The notes: a model not told the origin generated them from the letters alone. A DNA stretch of 64,000 nt from Nodosilinea sp. E11 (GCF_032813545.1 NZ_CP136520.1:490001-554000); one strand, 5' to 3'; shown: positions 38,364 through 47,962, counted from the first letter of the stretch. Numbers and translations: made by a program.

Positions 38364-38512
38364 GATGGGGGTGAAGGGTGAAGGGTGAAGGGTGAAGGGT
38401 GAAGGGTGGATGGGTGGATGGGTGGATGGGTGGATGAGTGGATGGGTGGATGAGTAGGGTGTGGATGGGGGTTGTCCGGTTCCCCTCTTGGGAGGGGCTA
38501 GGGGTGGGTCTG
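38364..38512. repeat. GGGTGAA and GGATGGGT arrays between nifU and nifH
   Basis: About five GGGTGAA units (38370-38408) and seven GGATGGGT units (38405-38460) lie here, followed by one CCCCTCTTGGGAGGGG unit (38480-38500). On the nifH coding strand these read CATCCACC and TTCACCC. A GTGCATTCGCGAAGCAATGC hairpin follows at 38558-38582. Confidence 0.92.
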
Positions 38513-38598
38513 AGAGAATTTGGGATTGGCGATTTCGGATTTTGGAGAGGACCCGTAGGGTGCATTCGCGAAGCAATGCACCACTGGAGAAGCTGGAA

Positions 38599-39525
38599 TT
38601 AGATCGCCTCGACGGTGAGCGTCGGTAACACCAGCCGTTGCAGCTTGGCCTCGATCGCATACTTCAACGTCTCGGTACTGCTGGCGCAGGAGCCGCAGGC
38701 CCCGTAGAGCTTGACCAAAACGCGATCGCCCTGAACGTCGTGTAGACTCACATCGCCGCCGTCGGCAATCAACACCGGGCGCACCTCCTCCTCGATCACC
38801 TGCTGGATGCGCATGATTTTTTCCAGGTTGGTGAGGGGGGTAGGGGAGTGGGCGGGTGGATGGGTGGATGGGCGGATGGGTGGTTGGGTGCTCTGTTCCT
38901 TGGCGACGGCCAGTGCGGCGGCGCGGACGGTTTCGGCGGACTGTTGGGCATCTAAAATCAGGTCTTCGATGTTGGCTAGGCAAGAGCCGCAGCCGCCCCC
39001 AGCCTTCACGTAGTTGGTGACTTGTTCCACGGTGCTCAGGTCGTTTTCGGCGATCGCCCGCCTAATCTTCGTCTCGGTGATGCCGTAGCAGGCGCAGACC
39101 AGGGTGCCTTCATCGTCCTCATGGTGCTCGATTTCAATGCCGCGATACTTATAGATCGCTGCCTCCAGCGCTTCCTGGCCCATCACCGAGCAGTGCATTT
39201 TCGCCTCCGGCAGACCGCCCAAGAAATCGGCGATGTCCTGGTTGGTGATGTGCAGCGCCTGGTCGAGGGTGCGGCCTTTGATGATTTCGGTCAGGGCAGA
39301 GGAGGAGGCGATCGCACTCGTACAGCCAAAGGTCTGAAACCGCGCATCCAAAATGCTGTCGGTGGAGGGCTGAATCTTCAGGTGCAGCCGCAGGGCGTCG
39401 CCGCAGGCAATGCTGCCCACTTCGCCGTAGACCACCGCCACATCGGGCTCAGCCGAGTCAGCGATCGCACCCTGGTTGATCGGGTTATAGAAGAGTTCGA
39501 GTACCTTTTCGGAGTAGTCCCACAT
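38599..39525 (-). CDS. nifU: Fe-S cluster scaffold NifU
   Basis: 308 residues in three domains. The N-terminal IscU-like scaffold has Cys41, Cys68 and Cys112. The central Fer2_BFD-type domain has CAC at 144-146 and CGSC at 179-182. The C-terminal Nfu domain holds CGSC in KLYGACGSCASS. NifU assembles Fe-S clusters from sulfide supplied by NifS. Between the second and third domains, residues 211-232 (QPPIRPSTHPPAHSPTPL) are encoded by a GGATGGGT array, so minisatellite DNA has entered a coding linker. Confidence 0.95.
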   Translation of the reverse strand: MWDYSEKVLELFYNPINQGAIADSAEPDVAVVYGEVGSIACGDALRLHLKIQPSTDSILDARFQTFGCTSAIASSSALTEIIKGRTLDQALHITNQDIADFLGGLPEAKMHCSVMGQEALEAAIYKYRGIEIEHHEDDEGTLVCACYGITETKIRRAIAENDLSTVEQVTNYVKAGGGCGSCLANIEDLILDAQQSAETVRAAALAVAKEQSTQPPIRPSTHPPAHSPTPLTNLEKIMRIQQVIEEEVRPVLIADGGDVSLHDVQGDRVLVKLYGACGSCASSTETLKYAIEAKLQRLVLPTLTVEAI

Positions 39526-39534
39526 GGCGGTTTC

Positions 39535-39668
39535 GGGGGTGAGGGGTGGAAGGGTAGGGGGTTAAGGGTGAAGGGTGAGGGGTGAGGGGTGAGGGGTGGG
39601 TGAAGAGTGAAGGGTGAAGGGTGAAGGGTGGATGATCAGACTTCTTCACGTCTTCACGTCTTCACTTC
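39535..39668. repeat. Inverted GTGAAG/CTTCAC arrays between nifS and nifU
   Basis: On the coding strand GTGAAGACGTGAAGAAG follows the nifS stop and a long CTTCACCC / CCCTCACCC array precedes the nifU start. The two halves are complementary. Confidence 0.92.
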
Positions 39669-39669
39669 C

Positions 39670-40863
39670 TCACGTCGCCAAAGCGACATCTCGCTCCTGC
39701 AACCACTCCGCCTGATCGTTGTTAAAGGGCGACAGGGCGCGGAGCCGTTCCACAATCTCGGGCATGACGGTGAGCACCTGGCGGATTTCGGCTTCGGTGG
39801 TGTAGCGGGAGAGGCTAAAGCGAATCGAGCCGTGGAGGATGGTGTAGGGCAGGCCCATGGCGGTGAGGACGTGGGAGGGGTCGAGGCTGCCGGAGGTGCA
39901 GGCGGAACCGGAGGAGGCGCAGATGCCCTCGCGGTTGAGCATGAACAGAATCGCCTCGCCCTCGATGTACTTAAAACCGATGTTGGTGGTGTTGGGCAGG
40001 CGGGGGGCACCGCCGCCGTTGACCACGGTGTCGGGGATGGTGGCGAGAATGCCGTATTCCAGCAGGTCTCGTAGCTCGGCCTCGCGTTTGGTGTGGGCCA
40101 GGTGGGTTTGGGCCAGTTCGGCGGCTTTGCCTAGGGCCACGATCGCAGGCACATTGTGGGTACCGGCCCGGCGACCCCGCTCCTGATGGCCTCCCAGCAG
40201 GAAGGGCCGAAAGCGGAAGCCTTTGCGGACGTACAGCACCCCGATGCCCTTGGGGGCGTGGAGCTTGTGGCCCGAGAGGGTGAGCAGGTCGATGGTGCTG
40301 GTGGCCAAGTTAATGGGCACTTTGCCCACTGCCTGGACGGCATCGACGTGGAAGGTAGCACCATAGGCTTTGGCAATTTCCCCAATCTGCTCCACCGGAA
40401 AAATTACCCCGGTTTCGTTGTTGGCATACATGGTGGTGACCAGGGCGGTGCCGCCGGTCATGGTTGCCTCTAGCTCCATCAGATCCAGCTCGCCGCGCTC
40501 ATCTACCGAGAGGTAGGTGACGGTGTAGCCCCGCTTCTCCAGGTGCTTGCATACCGCCAGAATGGCCGCGTGCTCCACCGCCGTGGTGACAATGTGGCGC
40601 TTCTCCGGCTGGGCCGCCAGGGCCGCATGAATAGCGGTGTTGTTGCCCTCACTGCCGCAGCTGTTGAAGATAATCTCCGTCGGTTCTGCACCCAGCAGGG
40701 TCGCAACTTGTTCGCGGGCAGTCTCAATCACCGCCCCCACCTGGCCGCCAAAGCTGTGCATCGACGAGGGGTTACCGTACAGCTCGCTCAGGTAGGGCAG
40801 CATCGCCGCCAAGACCTCGGGGTCGGTGCGGGTGGTGGCGTTGTTGTCGAGATAGGTGACCAT
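39670..40863 (-). CDS. nifS: Cysteine desulfurase NifS
   Basis: 397 residues from ATG 40863 (MVTYLDNNATTRTDPEVL). The PLP lysine lies in LSGHKLHAPKGIG and the catalytic cysteine in the loop GICASSGSACTSGSLDPSHV. NifS mobilises sulfur from cysteine for NifU. An in-frame extension to 40947 includes a dispersed repeat and is rejected. No ribosome-binding site is visible; a CTTCACCC array runs into the start codon. Confidence 0.95.
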   Translation of the reverse strand: MVTYLDNNATTRTDPEVLAAMLPYLSELYGNPSSMHSFGGQVGAVIETAREQVATLLGAEPTEIIFNSCGSEGNNTAIHAALAAQPEKRHIVTTAVEHAAILAVCKHLEKRGYTVTYLSVDERGELDLMELEATMTGGTALVTTMYANNETGVIFPVEQIGEIAKAYGATFHVDAVQAVGKVPINLATSTIDLLTLSGHKLHAPKGIGVLYVRKGFRFRPFLLGGHQERGRRAGTHNVPAIVALGKAAELAQTHLAHTKREAELRDLLEYGILATIPDTVVNGGGAPRLPNTTNIGFKYIEGEAILFMLNREGICASSGSACTSGSLDPSHVLTAMGLPYTILHGSIRFSLSRYTTEAEIRQVLTVMPEIVERLRALSPFNNDQAEWLQERDVALAT

Positions 40864-40912
40864 GGCGGGTGGGGGAGTGAAGGGTGAAGGGTGAAGGGGT
40901 GGATGGGTGGAG

Positions 40913-40971
40913 CCGTAGGGTGCATTCGCGAAGCAATGCACCATCAAGCCTTGTCGCGAAGCAATGCACCA
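40913..40971. repeat. Double GTGCATTCGCGAAGCAATGC hairpin between fdxB and nifS
   Basis: One complete copy (40919-40943) and one right half (40954-40974 region) of the dispersed hairpin. The second half-copy reaches the stop codon of fdxB, contributing its last bases. Confidence 0.85.
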
Positions 40972-41349
40972 TTACGCTGTCGTCGCCTGCAATCGCTGCA
41001 CAGCCTGGGCATAGCCATCGAACCAGGTGCGCCAATAGCCCGACTGCGGCGCGCCCTGGAGCCTCGCCACCATGCGGGTGTAGGTGGCAAACCACGACTC
41101 CCAGTAGTCCCCCATCGCCTCCGAGGAGGAGGTGAGCGACACCGCCGCTACCCCACTGGTCAGGGGCACACAGCCCTCATTGGTGGGGCAGGTGGCCCAG
41201 CACTGGGGCACCCCGTAGGAGCCCTGGCACTGGTTGCAGCGATCGATCGCAATCCAGAAAGCCGTACCATCGGTCTGAATCGCCCCGGTTGGGCAGGCTG
41301 AGAGGCAACGCTGACAACCGATACAGCTTTGAGTGATGGAGTAGGGCAT
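40972..41349 (-). CDS. fdxB: nif-associated 2[4Fe-4S] ferredoxin
   Basis: 125 residues. The two cluster motifs are [12 protein letters not shown] at 9-20 and a modified second set [18 protein letters not shown] near 38-55. The C-terminal half (about 60 residues) is rich in aromatic residues ([17 protein letters not shown]) and repeats loosely ([17 protein letters not shown]). Ferredoxins of this type lie between nifB and nifS in cyanobacteria (fdxN/fdxB) and are thought to supply electrons for NifB. Its N-terminus resembles that of CnfR. Confidence 0.88.
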   Translation of the reverse strand: MPYSITQSCIGCQRCLSACPTGAIQTDGTAFWIAIDRCNQCQGSYGVPQCWATCPTNEGCVPLTSGVAAVSLTSSSEAMGDYWESWFATYTRMVARLQGAPQSGYWRTWFDGYAQAVQRLQATTA

Positions 41350-41390
41350 GGGAGGAGCCTCTGGGAAGTGGGGAGTGGGGAGTGGGGAGT

Positions 41391-41470
41391 GGATGGGTGG
41401 ATGGGTGGATGGGTGGATGGGTGGATGGGTGGATGGGTGGATGGGTGGATGGGTGGATGGGTGGATGGGG
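41391..41470. repeat. (GGATGGGT)10 minisatellite between nifB and fdxB
   Basis: Ten near-perfect 8-base units. Between it and nifB lie GGTGAAGAGG-type units (41473-41500) and then CTTCACCTC units (41545-41585), complementary to each other. On the coding strand: GTGAAGAG after the nifB stop, CATCCACC before the fdxB start. Confidence 0.95.
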
Positions 41471-41587
41471 TAAAGGGTGAAGAGGTGAAGGGTAAAGAGG
41501 AGGGGTGGTGGGGTGGTGGGTGGTGGGGAGAAACTGTCTTCTCACACTTCACCCTTCACTTCTTCACCTCTTCACCTCTTCACTTCC

Positions 41588-43078
41588 TCACCGCTTCAGC
41601 ACATGCTCGTCGTAGAACCTGCGAGCCACGGTCTCAATCACGTCGTAGTCTTCCATGACCACCAACCCAGCTTCCTGCAATCGCTTGCTGGGGCAGGGGC
41701 CAACCTTAGACGCCAGCACCGCTTTGCAATCGGCAATGGTGTCGATGATGCCGGTGAGCATCGCCTCTTCGCCGTAGCCGCCCTGGCAGTAGTCAGCGAC
41801 TTTGCGGTGGCTGATGAACTTGGCCCCGGCGGCGTCCACTTCGTAAATCATGAATTCCTTGGCGTGGCCGAAGTGTTGGTTCACGATGCCACCGCCCTTG
41901 GTGGCCACAGCAACTAGAACCTTGGGCGAATCCTCCGACAGGCTGCCGGGAATGCGGGCGGCGGATTCCTTCTTGGCTTCAACGGCAGCCTTGGCCTGCT
42001 CAATGCTGATGTGGACGGCCTGGCGGGTTTCCAGGCTGTAGTCCACGGGCATTTCCATGAACTTTTCTTTGGTAAACTCCTGGCTGCGGTCTTCGCCCAG
42101 CAGGCCCACGGCGTCGGCGCGGCACTGGCGGCAGTGGCGCATCAGCTTCAGGTTGCCAGCGCAGTTGTCCTGCACCTGCTTCAGTTCCTTGGGCTTAGGG
42201 CCACGCTGCCCATTCAGGCCAAAGTAGGTGCCGTGCTCCGGGGCCGAAATCAGCGGCATAATGTTGTGCAAAAATGCGCCCCGCTCCCGAATGGCGGCAT
42301 TCACCTCGGGCATGTGCTCGTCGTTGATGCCGGGAATGAGTACCGAATTGACCTTGCAGAGAATGTCGGCATCCTGAAGGGCTTTTAACCCCTCCATCTG
42401 CCGCTCGTGGAGGATGCGTACCCCCTCAATGCCCCGGTAGCGCTTGCGGCGGTAGTGCACCCAGGGGTAAATCTTCTCGCCGATCGCCGGGTCAACCATA
42501 TTAATAGTGATCGTGACGTGGTCCACATTCAGGGCTTTGATGCGATCGACATAGTCCGGCAGCATCAGACCGTTGGTGGAAAGGCAGAGCTTGATATCGG
42601 GAGCCTGCTCGGCAATTAGCTCAAAGGTGCGGAAGGTTTTTTCGGGGTTGGCCAGGGGGTCGCCCGGGCCAGCGATGCCCAGCACCGTCATTTGAGGAAT
42701 TTTGCCTGCGACCACCAATACTTTGTGAGCGGCTTCTTCGGGGGTGAGCAGCTCGCTGACTACACCAGGGCGGCTTTCGTTGGCGCAGTCGTACTTGCGG
42801 TTGCAGTAGTTGCACTGGATGTTGCAGGCGGGAGCCACCGCCACGTGCATGCGGGCATAGTGGTGGTGGGCCTCTTCGCTATAGCAGGGGTGCTTGTCGA
42901 TGCGGGCCTGCATGCTCTCGCTGAGGGCGGTGTCGGTTTTGGTGGTGCAGCCCGTGGTGGTCGTGCTACAGCCGCCGCCCGCCGGTTTGACCAGGGTTTT
43001 GGTTTTGGTCAGGGTAATGTCCAGATCGGGCGTCGCGGTGGGCGCGGAGGTCAGGGCAGAATCGGGCGGTGGCGTCAT
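41588..43078 (-). CDS. nifB: FeMo-cofactor biosynthesis radical SAM protein NifB
   Basis: 496 residues from ATG 43078. The radical-SAM motif is [14 protein letters not shown] and the SAM-binding region is [18 protein letters not shown]. Further NifB cysteines lie in [13 protein letters not shown]. From about residue 375 a NifX-like domain follows ([20 protein letters not shown]). NifB makes the eight-iron carbide-containing core (NifB-co). It is the first gene of the minus-strand nif transcript, facing nifP over a 1.58-kb control region. The Thr/Pro-rich N-terminus before [15 protein letters not shown] is variable in the family. Confidence 0.96.
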   Translation of the reverse strand: MTPPPDSALTSAPTATPDLDITLTKTKTLVKPAGGGCSTTTTGCTTKTDTALSESMQARIDKHPCYSEEAHHHYARMHVAVAPACNIQCNYCNRKYDCANESRPGVVSELLTPEEAAHKVLVVAGKIPQMTVLGIAGPGDPLANPEKTFRTFELIAEQAPDIKLCLSTNGLMLPDYVDRIKALNVDHVTITINMVDPAIGEKIYPWVHYRRKRYRGIEGVRILHERQMEGLKALQDADILCKVNSVLIPGINDEHMPEVNAAIRERGAFLHNIMPLISAPEHGTYFGLNGQRGPKPKELKQVQDNCAGNLKLMRHCRQCRADAVGLLGEDRSQEFTKEKFMEMPVDYSLETRQAVHISIEQAKAAVEAKKESAARIPGSLSEDSPKVLVAVATKGGGIVNQHFGHAKEFMIYEVDAAGAKFISHRKVADYCQGGYGEEAMLTGIIDTIADCKAVLASKVGPCPSKRLQEAGLVVMEDYDVIETVARRFYDEHVLKR

Positions 43079-43504
43079 GGGTTTGGGGAGGTAGGGGTGG
43101 GCGGGCGGGTGGCGGCGGGTAGGGTGGGCACTGCCCACCAACCAATCAGGCTTGAAACATAGAACCTGGGCCTAGAACCTGGACGTTCCGCCGCTGGCCG
43201 ATGGGTGGCCCCCATATCAGGGGAGCGGAACCCATCGGTCAGTGCACCTCGTTGTCTCTGCCCGGCGATTTCCCTGGGTGGGTGGTGTGGGTGAAATCGC
43301 TGGGGCGTTCGATCGCAGGTTGGGGGTTTTCAGAGGGCAAAGCGTCGAGATAAATGGCTTTAACCAAGCCGGGGTGGACGTTGCTATCTGGAGGGAACCC
43401 TTGATTTAGCGAGCGAGTAACGCTGGGGTGCTCGGCGTTGAAAGAGTTATAGCAACGGGGTAACCGCCCCCAGAGAGGGGGTGCCCGATAGGATTTATTG
43501 AATG

Positions 43505-43583
43505 ATTAGCGCTGTACTCAAAGGCTGAACCCCTTGAGGTGGCGGAGTTCAATCTTTTTTTAAAGTTTGGGGACGAGTATTTT
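43505..43583 (-). promoter_or_regulatory. Mirrored nif control module, nifB side
   Basis: ATTAGCGCTGTACTCAA (43505-43521), 47 bases, then GGGGACGAGTATTTT (43569-43583). The exact reverse complements of both motifs, with exactly the same 47-base interval, lie at 44495-44573 on the nifP side. Part of the interval is also conserved (GCTNAANCCCTNGAG). Orientation points to nifB, 427 bp downstream. Confidence 0.8.
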
Positions 43584-44494
43584 ACCCATCCTGCCCTGGT
43601 ATTTTTTTGGTTCGTGCCGGTATTTCTGCACTCAGTCCAAAGGCTTTACAGACAAGGGTTAAAGCCTAAATAAACCCAAAACAGAGAGGCTTTTTTGAGT
43701 ACTCAATCAGGCTATTTTTGCAAAGCTCGTTACAGATTAAAGGATGGTTTTAAAAAAGTAAATTTTGAGTTTGTATCCATTCTTTCTCTATTAAATAGAG
43801 AACAGTATCGAGCTTAACAGTTCTAATGTTAAGCAACGTAAACGGTCTTTGTCTGGAGTGAGCAGTGTCTGCCACCAGCCGCGACTGAGACCAAATTCTA
43901 TTGGTATATCCCCTGGTCTGTCGTAGGGGCATTGCATGCAATCCCCTACGAAGTATCGGTTTCCAATTGGATTCAGTCAGTCGGATTGGATATGAGGCAA
44001 GCCTTGGAAACCCTTTGAGCTAAATCTGCGACTGGTTTGATCTGAATTCTTCATTCTCCTTAGTCAACCCTTGGGGGGCAGACCAGAGGCCTATCCCACA
44101 GTTGGTTAAGCCTTCGAGATTGGGAGCCTTTGGAGAAATTCTTGTGGGATAGCCATGCCGACTATCCAGCTGCCGCTAAGCTACGCCTGAGCAACGGAGG
44201 AGGTTAAGAGGACAGAGCGCATTTGTAGGGCGATCGCATCACCCATGCATCTCAACCCTGCCCTGGCGGCAAATTGTTAAGGATTGCCGAATTAAATAGA
44301 GAAGGTTTTGCCAAGTCTGCTACAGTTTCTAGAATGAAAACGTGGATTAAACCCTGGGATAACCGTACTCTGAGTGCAAAATTCCAACGAATTCCCCAGT
44401 CTTAAAAACTGAGTAAACGCCTGATGCGGTAAGGCATTTGCCTTGAGTGCACAATACTCAGCCCTGGCTGTAAAAATACTCATTCCCAAGTTCA

Positions 44495-44573
44495 AAAATA
44501 CTCGTCCCCTGGCCCTACACAAACTTCAAAAGCTACGTTCTCTAGGGATTGAGCGATTGAGTACAGCGCTAAT
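44495..44573 (+). promoter_or_regulatory. Mirrored nif control module, nifP side
   Basis: AAAATACTCGTCCCC (44495-44509), 47 bases, then TTGAGTACAGCGCTAAT (44557-44573), 88 bases before nifP. The inverse copy is at 43505-43583. Identical spacing suggests a fixed arrangement of a dimeric or paired activator with RNA polymerase; CnfR is the likely protein. Confidence 0.8.
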
Positions 44574-44660
44574 AGTTTTAGTAAGTTTGGATAGGGCGGG
44601 CCGGCGCAGACCACATTTTGACCATTGCTATAAGCAGAGAAACAACCGCCCCTCCGAGCC

Positions 44661-45401
44661 ATGTTTCTCCCCCTGTCTCGCTTCTCTACCCGGTTTTCTG
44701 TCGATGTCGCCGCCCTGCGGCAACGTCTGCCTCTGCTGGAGGCTCTGCTCGATGACTACGCCATCATTTTTGAGCGCGACCCGGCGGCAACCCACTGGCT
44801 GGAGGTGCTGTGCTGTTATCCCGGTCTGCACGCGCTGGCGGCCCATCGCCTGGCCCACGGGTTGCGCGATCGCGGCATCCCCTTCTTACCCCGGCTCATC
44901 GCCCACCTCAGCCGCTTTTTCACTGGCATTGACATTCACCCCGGCGCCCACCTTGGCCGGGGTGTCTTTATAGACCACGGCCTGGGTGTGGTGATTGGTG
45001 AAACCGCGATTGTCGGTGACTACTGTCTGATCTATCAAGGCGTCACCCTGGGCGGCACCGGCAAAGAAACCGGCCAGCGTCACCCTATTGTCGGCCACCA
45101 CGTGGTGCTTGGGGCTGGGGCTACGGTCTTAGGCCGCATTACCATCGGCGACTACGCCCGCGTTGGGGCCGGGGCTGTGGTACTGCGCCCGGTGCCCGCC
45201 CACTGCACCGCCGTGGGGGTGCCCAGCCGCAACGTGTGCCGCTGCAACACCCAAACCGCGCCCCTAGAGCACAGCCAACTGCCCGATGTCACCGCCGCCA
45301 CCCTGCGATCGCTGCTCGATCGCATCGAAGCCCTCGAAACTCAGCTGAGCGATCTCAAACAGTCCCCCACCCACCCATACCTACTGGAGCTAGTGCCATG
45401 A
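44661..45401 (+). CDS. nifP: Serine O-acetyltransferase NifP (CysE type)
   Basis: 246 residues. The left-handed beta-helix hexapeptide repeats and active-site region are GIDIHPGAHLGRGVFIDHGLG, VVIGETAIVGDYC and GVTLGGTGKETGQRHP; the C-terminal arm GVPSRNVCRCNTQ follows. It makes O-acetylserine for cysteine synthesis and thereby sulfur for nitrogenase clusters. First gene of the plus-strand nif transcript, with the CnfR-type module 88 bp upstream. A cysteine synthase partner is only present in the window as a remnant (22812-23032). Confidence 0.93.
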   Translation: MFLPLSRFSTRFSVDVAALRQRLPLLEALLDDYAIIFERDPAATHWLEVLCCYPGLHALAAHRLAHGLRDRGIPFLPRLIAHLSRFFTGIDIHPGAHLGRGVFIDHGLGVVIGETAIVGDYCLIYQGVTLGGTGKETGQRHPIVGHHVVLGAGATVLGRITIGDYARVGAGAVVLRPVPAHCTAVGVPSRNVCRCNTQTAPLEHSQLPDVTAATLRSLLDRIEALETQLSDLKQSPTHPYLLELVP

Positions 45402-45664
45402 ATCAGTCCCCTACCGTACCCAGCTGGGGGCAGACGGTGTCAGTCCGGCGGTGCGATCGCTGGTCGATCCACCACCGTCTGCAAGAGCTGAATATCCCCT
45501 GCGCCTGCCCCGCCGACGGCACCCTGCGCGTCGACGTCAACCACGCTTTGGCGCTGCTGCTAGTCCGCAGCGCCGTACGCCAGTTTTCTACCTCCCGCCA
45601 GGAAGGCATCGATTGGCTAGAGCGGTGTTGGCAAACCCAAGTGACCTGTGTTGCGAATTCATGA
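45398..45664 (+). CDS. Asr1405/Asl0597-family nif-cluster protein
   Basis: 88 residues; its ATG overlaps the nifP stop (ATGA). The pattern VPSWGQTVSVRRCDRWSIHH, RLQELNIPCACPADGTLRV and LLLVRSAVRQFSTSRQEGI matches the small cyanobacterial protein family named after Anabaena Asr1405/Asl0597. No known catalytic motif; four cysteines. Function unknown; co-translation with nifP suggests a nif-linked role. Confidence 0.85.
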   Translation: MNQSPTVPSWGQTVSVRRCDRWSIHHRLQELNIPCACPADGTLRVDVNHALALLLVRSAVRQFSTSRQEGIDWLERCWQTQVTCVANS

Positions 45665-45821
45665 ATTGGGTTTCAGGTTTCAGGTTCTGGGTTTCAGGTT
45701 TCAGGTTTTGGGTTTCAGGTTTCAGGTTCTAAATACCCAATACCCGATACCCGACACCTAACACCCGACACCCATCCACCCCCTCACTCATCCACCCATC
45801 CACCCCTACCGGAGTCCTCCC
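45665..45821. repeat. GGGTTTCAGG arrays then CCCGATACCC/CATCCACCC arrays
   Basis: After the stop, GGGTTTCAGGTTTCAGGTT repeats about five times (45665-45730); ahead of dpsA follow CCCGATACCCGACACC units (45735-45772) and CATCCACCC units. A true ribosome-binding site GGAGTCCTCCC is near 45811. Confidence 0.92.
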
Positions 45822-46379
45822 ATGTCCACTACCCCAGCTACGACCGCAACCCTCGTCCGCGCCTTTGGCGAGGTTGGCCCCAACCCTGTTGGCTTTGAGC
45901 TTGATGTCACCGCCGCCATTTGCGAAGGGCTGAATCTGGCCTACGCCAGCTTTCAGGCTCTCTATTTTCAATATCAAAAGCAGCACTTTGTCGTAGAAGG
46001 CGCTGAATTTTACTCGGTGCACGAGTTCTTTCAGGAGAGCTATAGTACCGCCCAGAGCAATGCCCACGACCTGGCCGAACGGCTCAACGGTCTCGGCGGC
46101 ATTCCCGCTGGCACCTTCGCCACTCTGGCCGATCTGTGCTGCTTTACCCCTGAGCCCGATGGGGCCTACACCTGCCGCCAAATGCTCGAAAACGATCTGG
46201 CCGCCGAGCTAGCGGTGATTGCCCTGCTGCGTCGCCTTTCGGCCCAGGCCGAGAGTTTGGGCGATCGCGCCACCCGCTACCTCTACGACGAAATTCTGCT
46301 CAAAACCGAAGATCGTACCTTCCATGTCGATCACTTTCTCACCCACGACAGTTTGACGCTGGCGTTTGTGGATGGGTGA
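45822..46379 (+). CDS. dpsA: Dps-family ferritin (DpsA)
   Basis: 185 residues. The di-iron ferroxidase residues of Dps proteins are recognisable in [20 protein letters not shown] and [20 protein letters not shown]. Dps forms 12-mers that oxidise and store iron with hydrogen peroxide. In a nif operon it may supply or buffer iron and lower oxidative damage. It lies between nifP/Asr1405-like and nifV on the same strand, and its co-location suggests CnfR control. Confidence 0.88.
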   Translation: MSTTPATTATLVRAFGEVGPNPVGFELDVTAAICEGLNLAYASFQALYFQYQKQHFVVEGAEFYSVHEFFQESYSTAQSNAHDLAERLNGLGGIPAGTFATLADLCCFTPEPDGAYTCRQMLENDLAAELAVIALLRRLSAQAESLGDRATRYLYDEILLKTEDRTFHVDHFLTHDSLTLAFVDG

Positions 46380-46506
46380 AGGGTAGTCGGGTAGGGGGTA
46401 GACGGGTGGATGGGGCATGTTGCTCTCATCCACTCTCCCACCCATCCACTCTCCCACTCTCCCACCCATCCACTCTCCCACCCTCCCTCCCATCCACCCT
46501 CCCACC
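46380..46506. repeat. Inverted arrays between dpsA and nifV
   Basis: GGGTGAAGGGTAGTCGGGTA and GGATGGGG units follow the dpsA stop; CATCCACTCTCCCAC units (about five, 46432-46505) run into the nifV ATG at 46507, without a ribosome-binding site. Confidence 0.93.
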
Positions 46507-47616
46507 ATGATCTACATCAACGACACCACCCTTCGCGACGGCGAACAGGCCGCTGGCGTTGCCTTTGGCCTTGAAGAAAAGGTTGCCATTGCCAAGTTTC
46601 TCGATGCTATCGGCGTCCAGGAGCTAGAGGTGGGCATTCCCGCCATGGGGCAAGACGAGGCCAGAGCGATTCGCGCGATCGCAGACCTCGGCCTTAACGC
46701 CCACCTGCTGGGCTGGAGCCGGGCCGTCTTGTCAGACATTCAAGCTTCGATCCACTGTGGTCTGAAGCGGGTGCACATCTCTATCCCGGTGTCTGAAATC
46801 CAGATTCAGGTGAAGTTTCAGGGCCGCTGGCTGGCCGCTCTGGAACAACTGCGCGACGCCATTTCCTTTGCCCGCGACCACGGGCTGGCGGTGAGCGTCG
46901 GGGGCGAAGACAGCTCCCGCGCCGACGACAGCTTTTTGATCGACGCCGCCCAGTATGCCCAGGAGTGGGGGGCCTTTCGGTTTCGCTTTTGCGACACCGT
47001 TGGCATTCTCGACCCCTTTGCCACCTACGACAAAGTACAAAAGCTGGTCAACGCCCTAGACATTCCGGTGGAAATGCACACCCACAACGACCTGGGCCTA
47101 GCTACCGCCAACGCCCTGGCTGGGGTGCGGGCCGGGGCCACCTCGGTCAACACCACAGTGAATGGGCTGGGCGAACGGGCCGGCAATGCCGCTCTCGAAG
47201 AAGTGGTCATGGCGATGAAACACCTCTATGGCCTCAAAACCGGTCTCAAAACCCAGCACTTTTTAGAACTCTCCCGTTTTGTGGCCAAAACCGTCAACTG
47301 CGCGGTGCCACCCTGGAAGGCGATCGTGGGCGACAACACCTTTGCCCACGAGTCGGGCATCCACGCCCACGGCGTGCTGCACAACCCCGCCACTTACGAG
47401 CCCTTCGACCCCAGCGAAGTCGGTCGCCAGCGCAGTTTAGTCGTCGGCAAACACTCCGGTCGCCACCTGATCAACCGAGTGCTCTCTACCCAGGGCATTC
47501 ACCTCGATGCCGATCGCAGCCAGTCAGTCCTCGATAGCGTGCGCGATCGCGCCGTCTCCTTAAAACGCAGCCTCACCATCGATGAGCTACTCAGCGTCGT
47601 CGCTTCGCACGGGTAG
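46507..47616 (+). CDS. nifV: Homocitrate synthase NifV
   Basis: 369 residues from ATG 46507 ([17 protein letters not shown]). The DTTLRDGEQ metal and substrate motif, [15 protein letters not shown], and the metal-binding [14 protein letters not shown] motif are present. NifV makes R-homocitrate, the organic ligand of the FeMo-cofactor. A longer in-frame start at 46417 would only add array-encoded peptide ([15 protein letters not shown]) and is rejected. Confidence 0.95.
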   Translation: MIYINDTTLRDGEQAAGVAFGLEEKVAIAKFLDAIGVQELEVGIPAMGQDEARAIRAIADLGLNAHLLGWSRAVLSDIQASIHCGLKRVHISIPVSEIQIQVKFQGRWLAALEQLRDAISFARDHGLAVSVGGEDSSRADDSFLIDAAQYAQEWGAFRFRFCDTVGILDPFATYDKVQKLVNALDIPVEMHTHNDLGLATANALAGVRAGATSVNTTVNGLGERAGNAALEEVVMAMKHLYGLKTGLKTQHFLELSRFVAKTVNCAVPPWKAIVGDNTFAHESGIHAHGVLHNPATYEPFDPSEVGRQRSLVVGKHSGRHLINRVLSTQGIHLDADRSQSVLDSVRDRAVSLKRSLTIDELLSVVASHG

Positions 47617-47748
47617 ATAGGTGGATGGGTGGATGAGATATTTACCCACTCTCCTTCAACCTCAAACCTTCAACCTTCAACCCCAAACCTTCAACCTTCA
47701 ACCTCAAACCTTCAACCTCAAACCTCAAACCTTCAACCTTCAACCCCA
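47617..47748. repeat. GGATGGGT then CTTCAACCTCAAAC arrays between nifV and nifT
   Basis: A short GGTGGATGGGTGGATGAG array follows the nifV stop; then CTTCAACC and CTCAAACC alternate about ten times up to the nifT ATG at 47749. Confidence 0.93.
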
Positions 47749-47952
47749 ATGAAAGTAATGCTCCGCACCAATGCCGCCGGTAAGCTCCTGGTTTACGTGG
47801 CCAAAAAAGACCTCGAAGAAGAAGTTGTGTCTCAAACGACGGGTGACAACGCCCAGATATTCACTCTGTCGAACGGATGGGAACTCTCGATTACTGGCCT
47901 CAGCGACCCGATCAAAACGCCCCAGACCGTTGACGCTAGAAAGTTGAACTGA
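47749..47952 (+). CDS. nifT: NifT/FixU
   Basis: 67 residues, the usual size. MKVMLRTNAAGKLLVYVAKK, DLEEEVVSQT and the end LSDPIKTPQTVDARKLN match NifT/FixU. Function is unknown; loss is tolerated in other diazotrophs. ATG 47749 is chosen over an upstream ATG that would translate the CTTCAACC array. Confidence 0.9.
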   Translation: MKVMLRTNAAGKLLVYVAKKDLEEEVVSQTTGDNAQIFTLSNGWELSITGLSDPIKTPQTVDARKLN

Positions 47953-47962
47953 ATGCCCGCCA

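Larger units (their letters stand above)
43079..44660. promoter_or_regulatory. nifB-nifP divergent control region
   Basis: 1582 bp without genes. Besides the two mirrored 79-bp modules reported separately, the region contains more members of a TGAGTNC / GAGTATTTT motif family: CTGCACTCAG (43628-43637), TTGAGTACTCAA (43695-43706), CTGAGTGCAAAA (44371-44382), TTGAGTGCACAATACTCAG (44443-44461) and AAATACTCATT (44474-44484). A hairpin with GTAGGGG arms lies at 43923-43949. It sits between two genes known in Leptolyngbya boryana to be activated by CnfR, which is encoded 4.4 kb away. Confidence 0.75.

Noticed and set aside
41391..41470. Regular repeats resembling a CRISPR array
   Set aside because: Units are 8 bases and directly adjacent, with no unique spacers and no cas genes. 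It is a minisatellite. The same applies to the arrays at 23034, 35637 and 38405.
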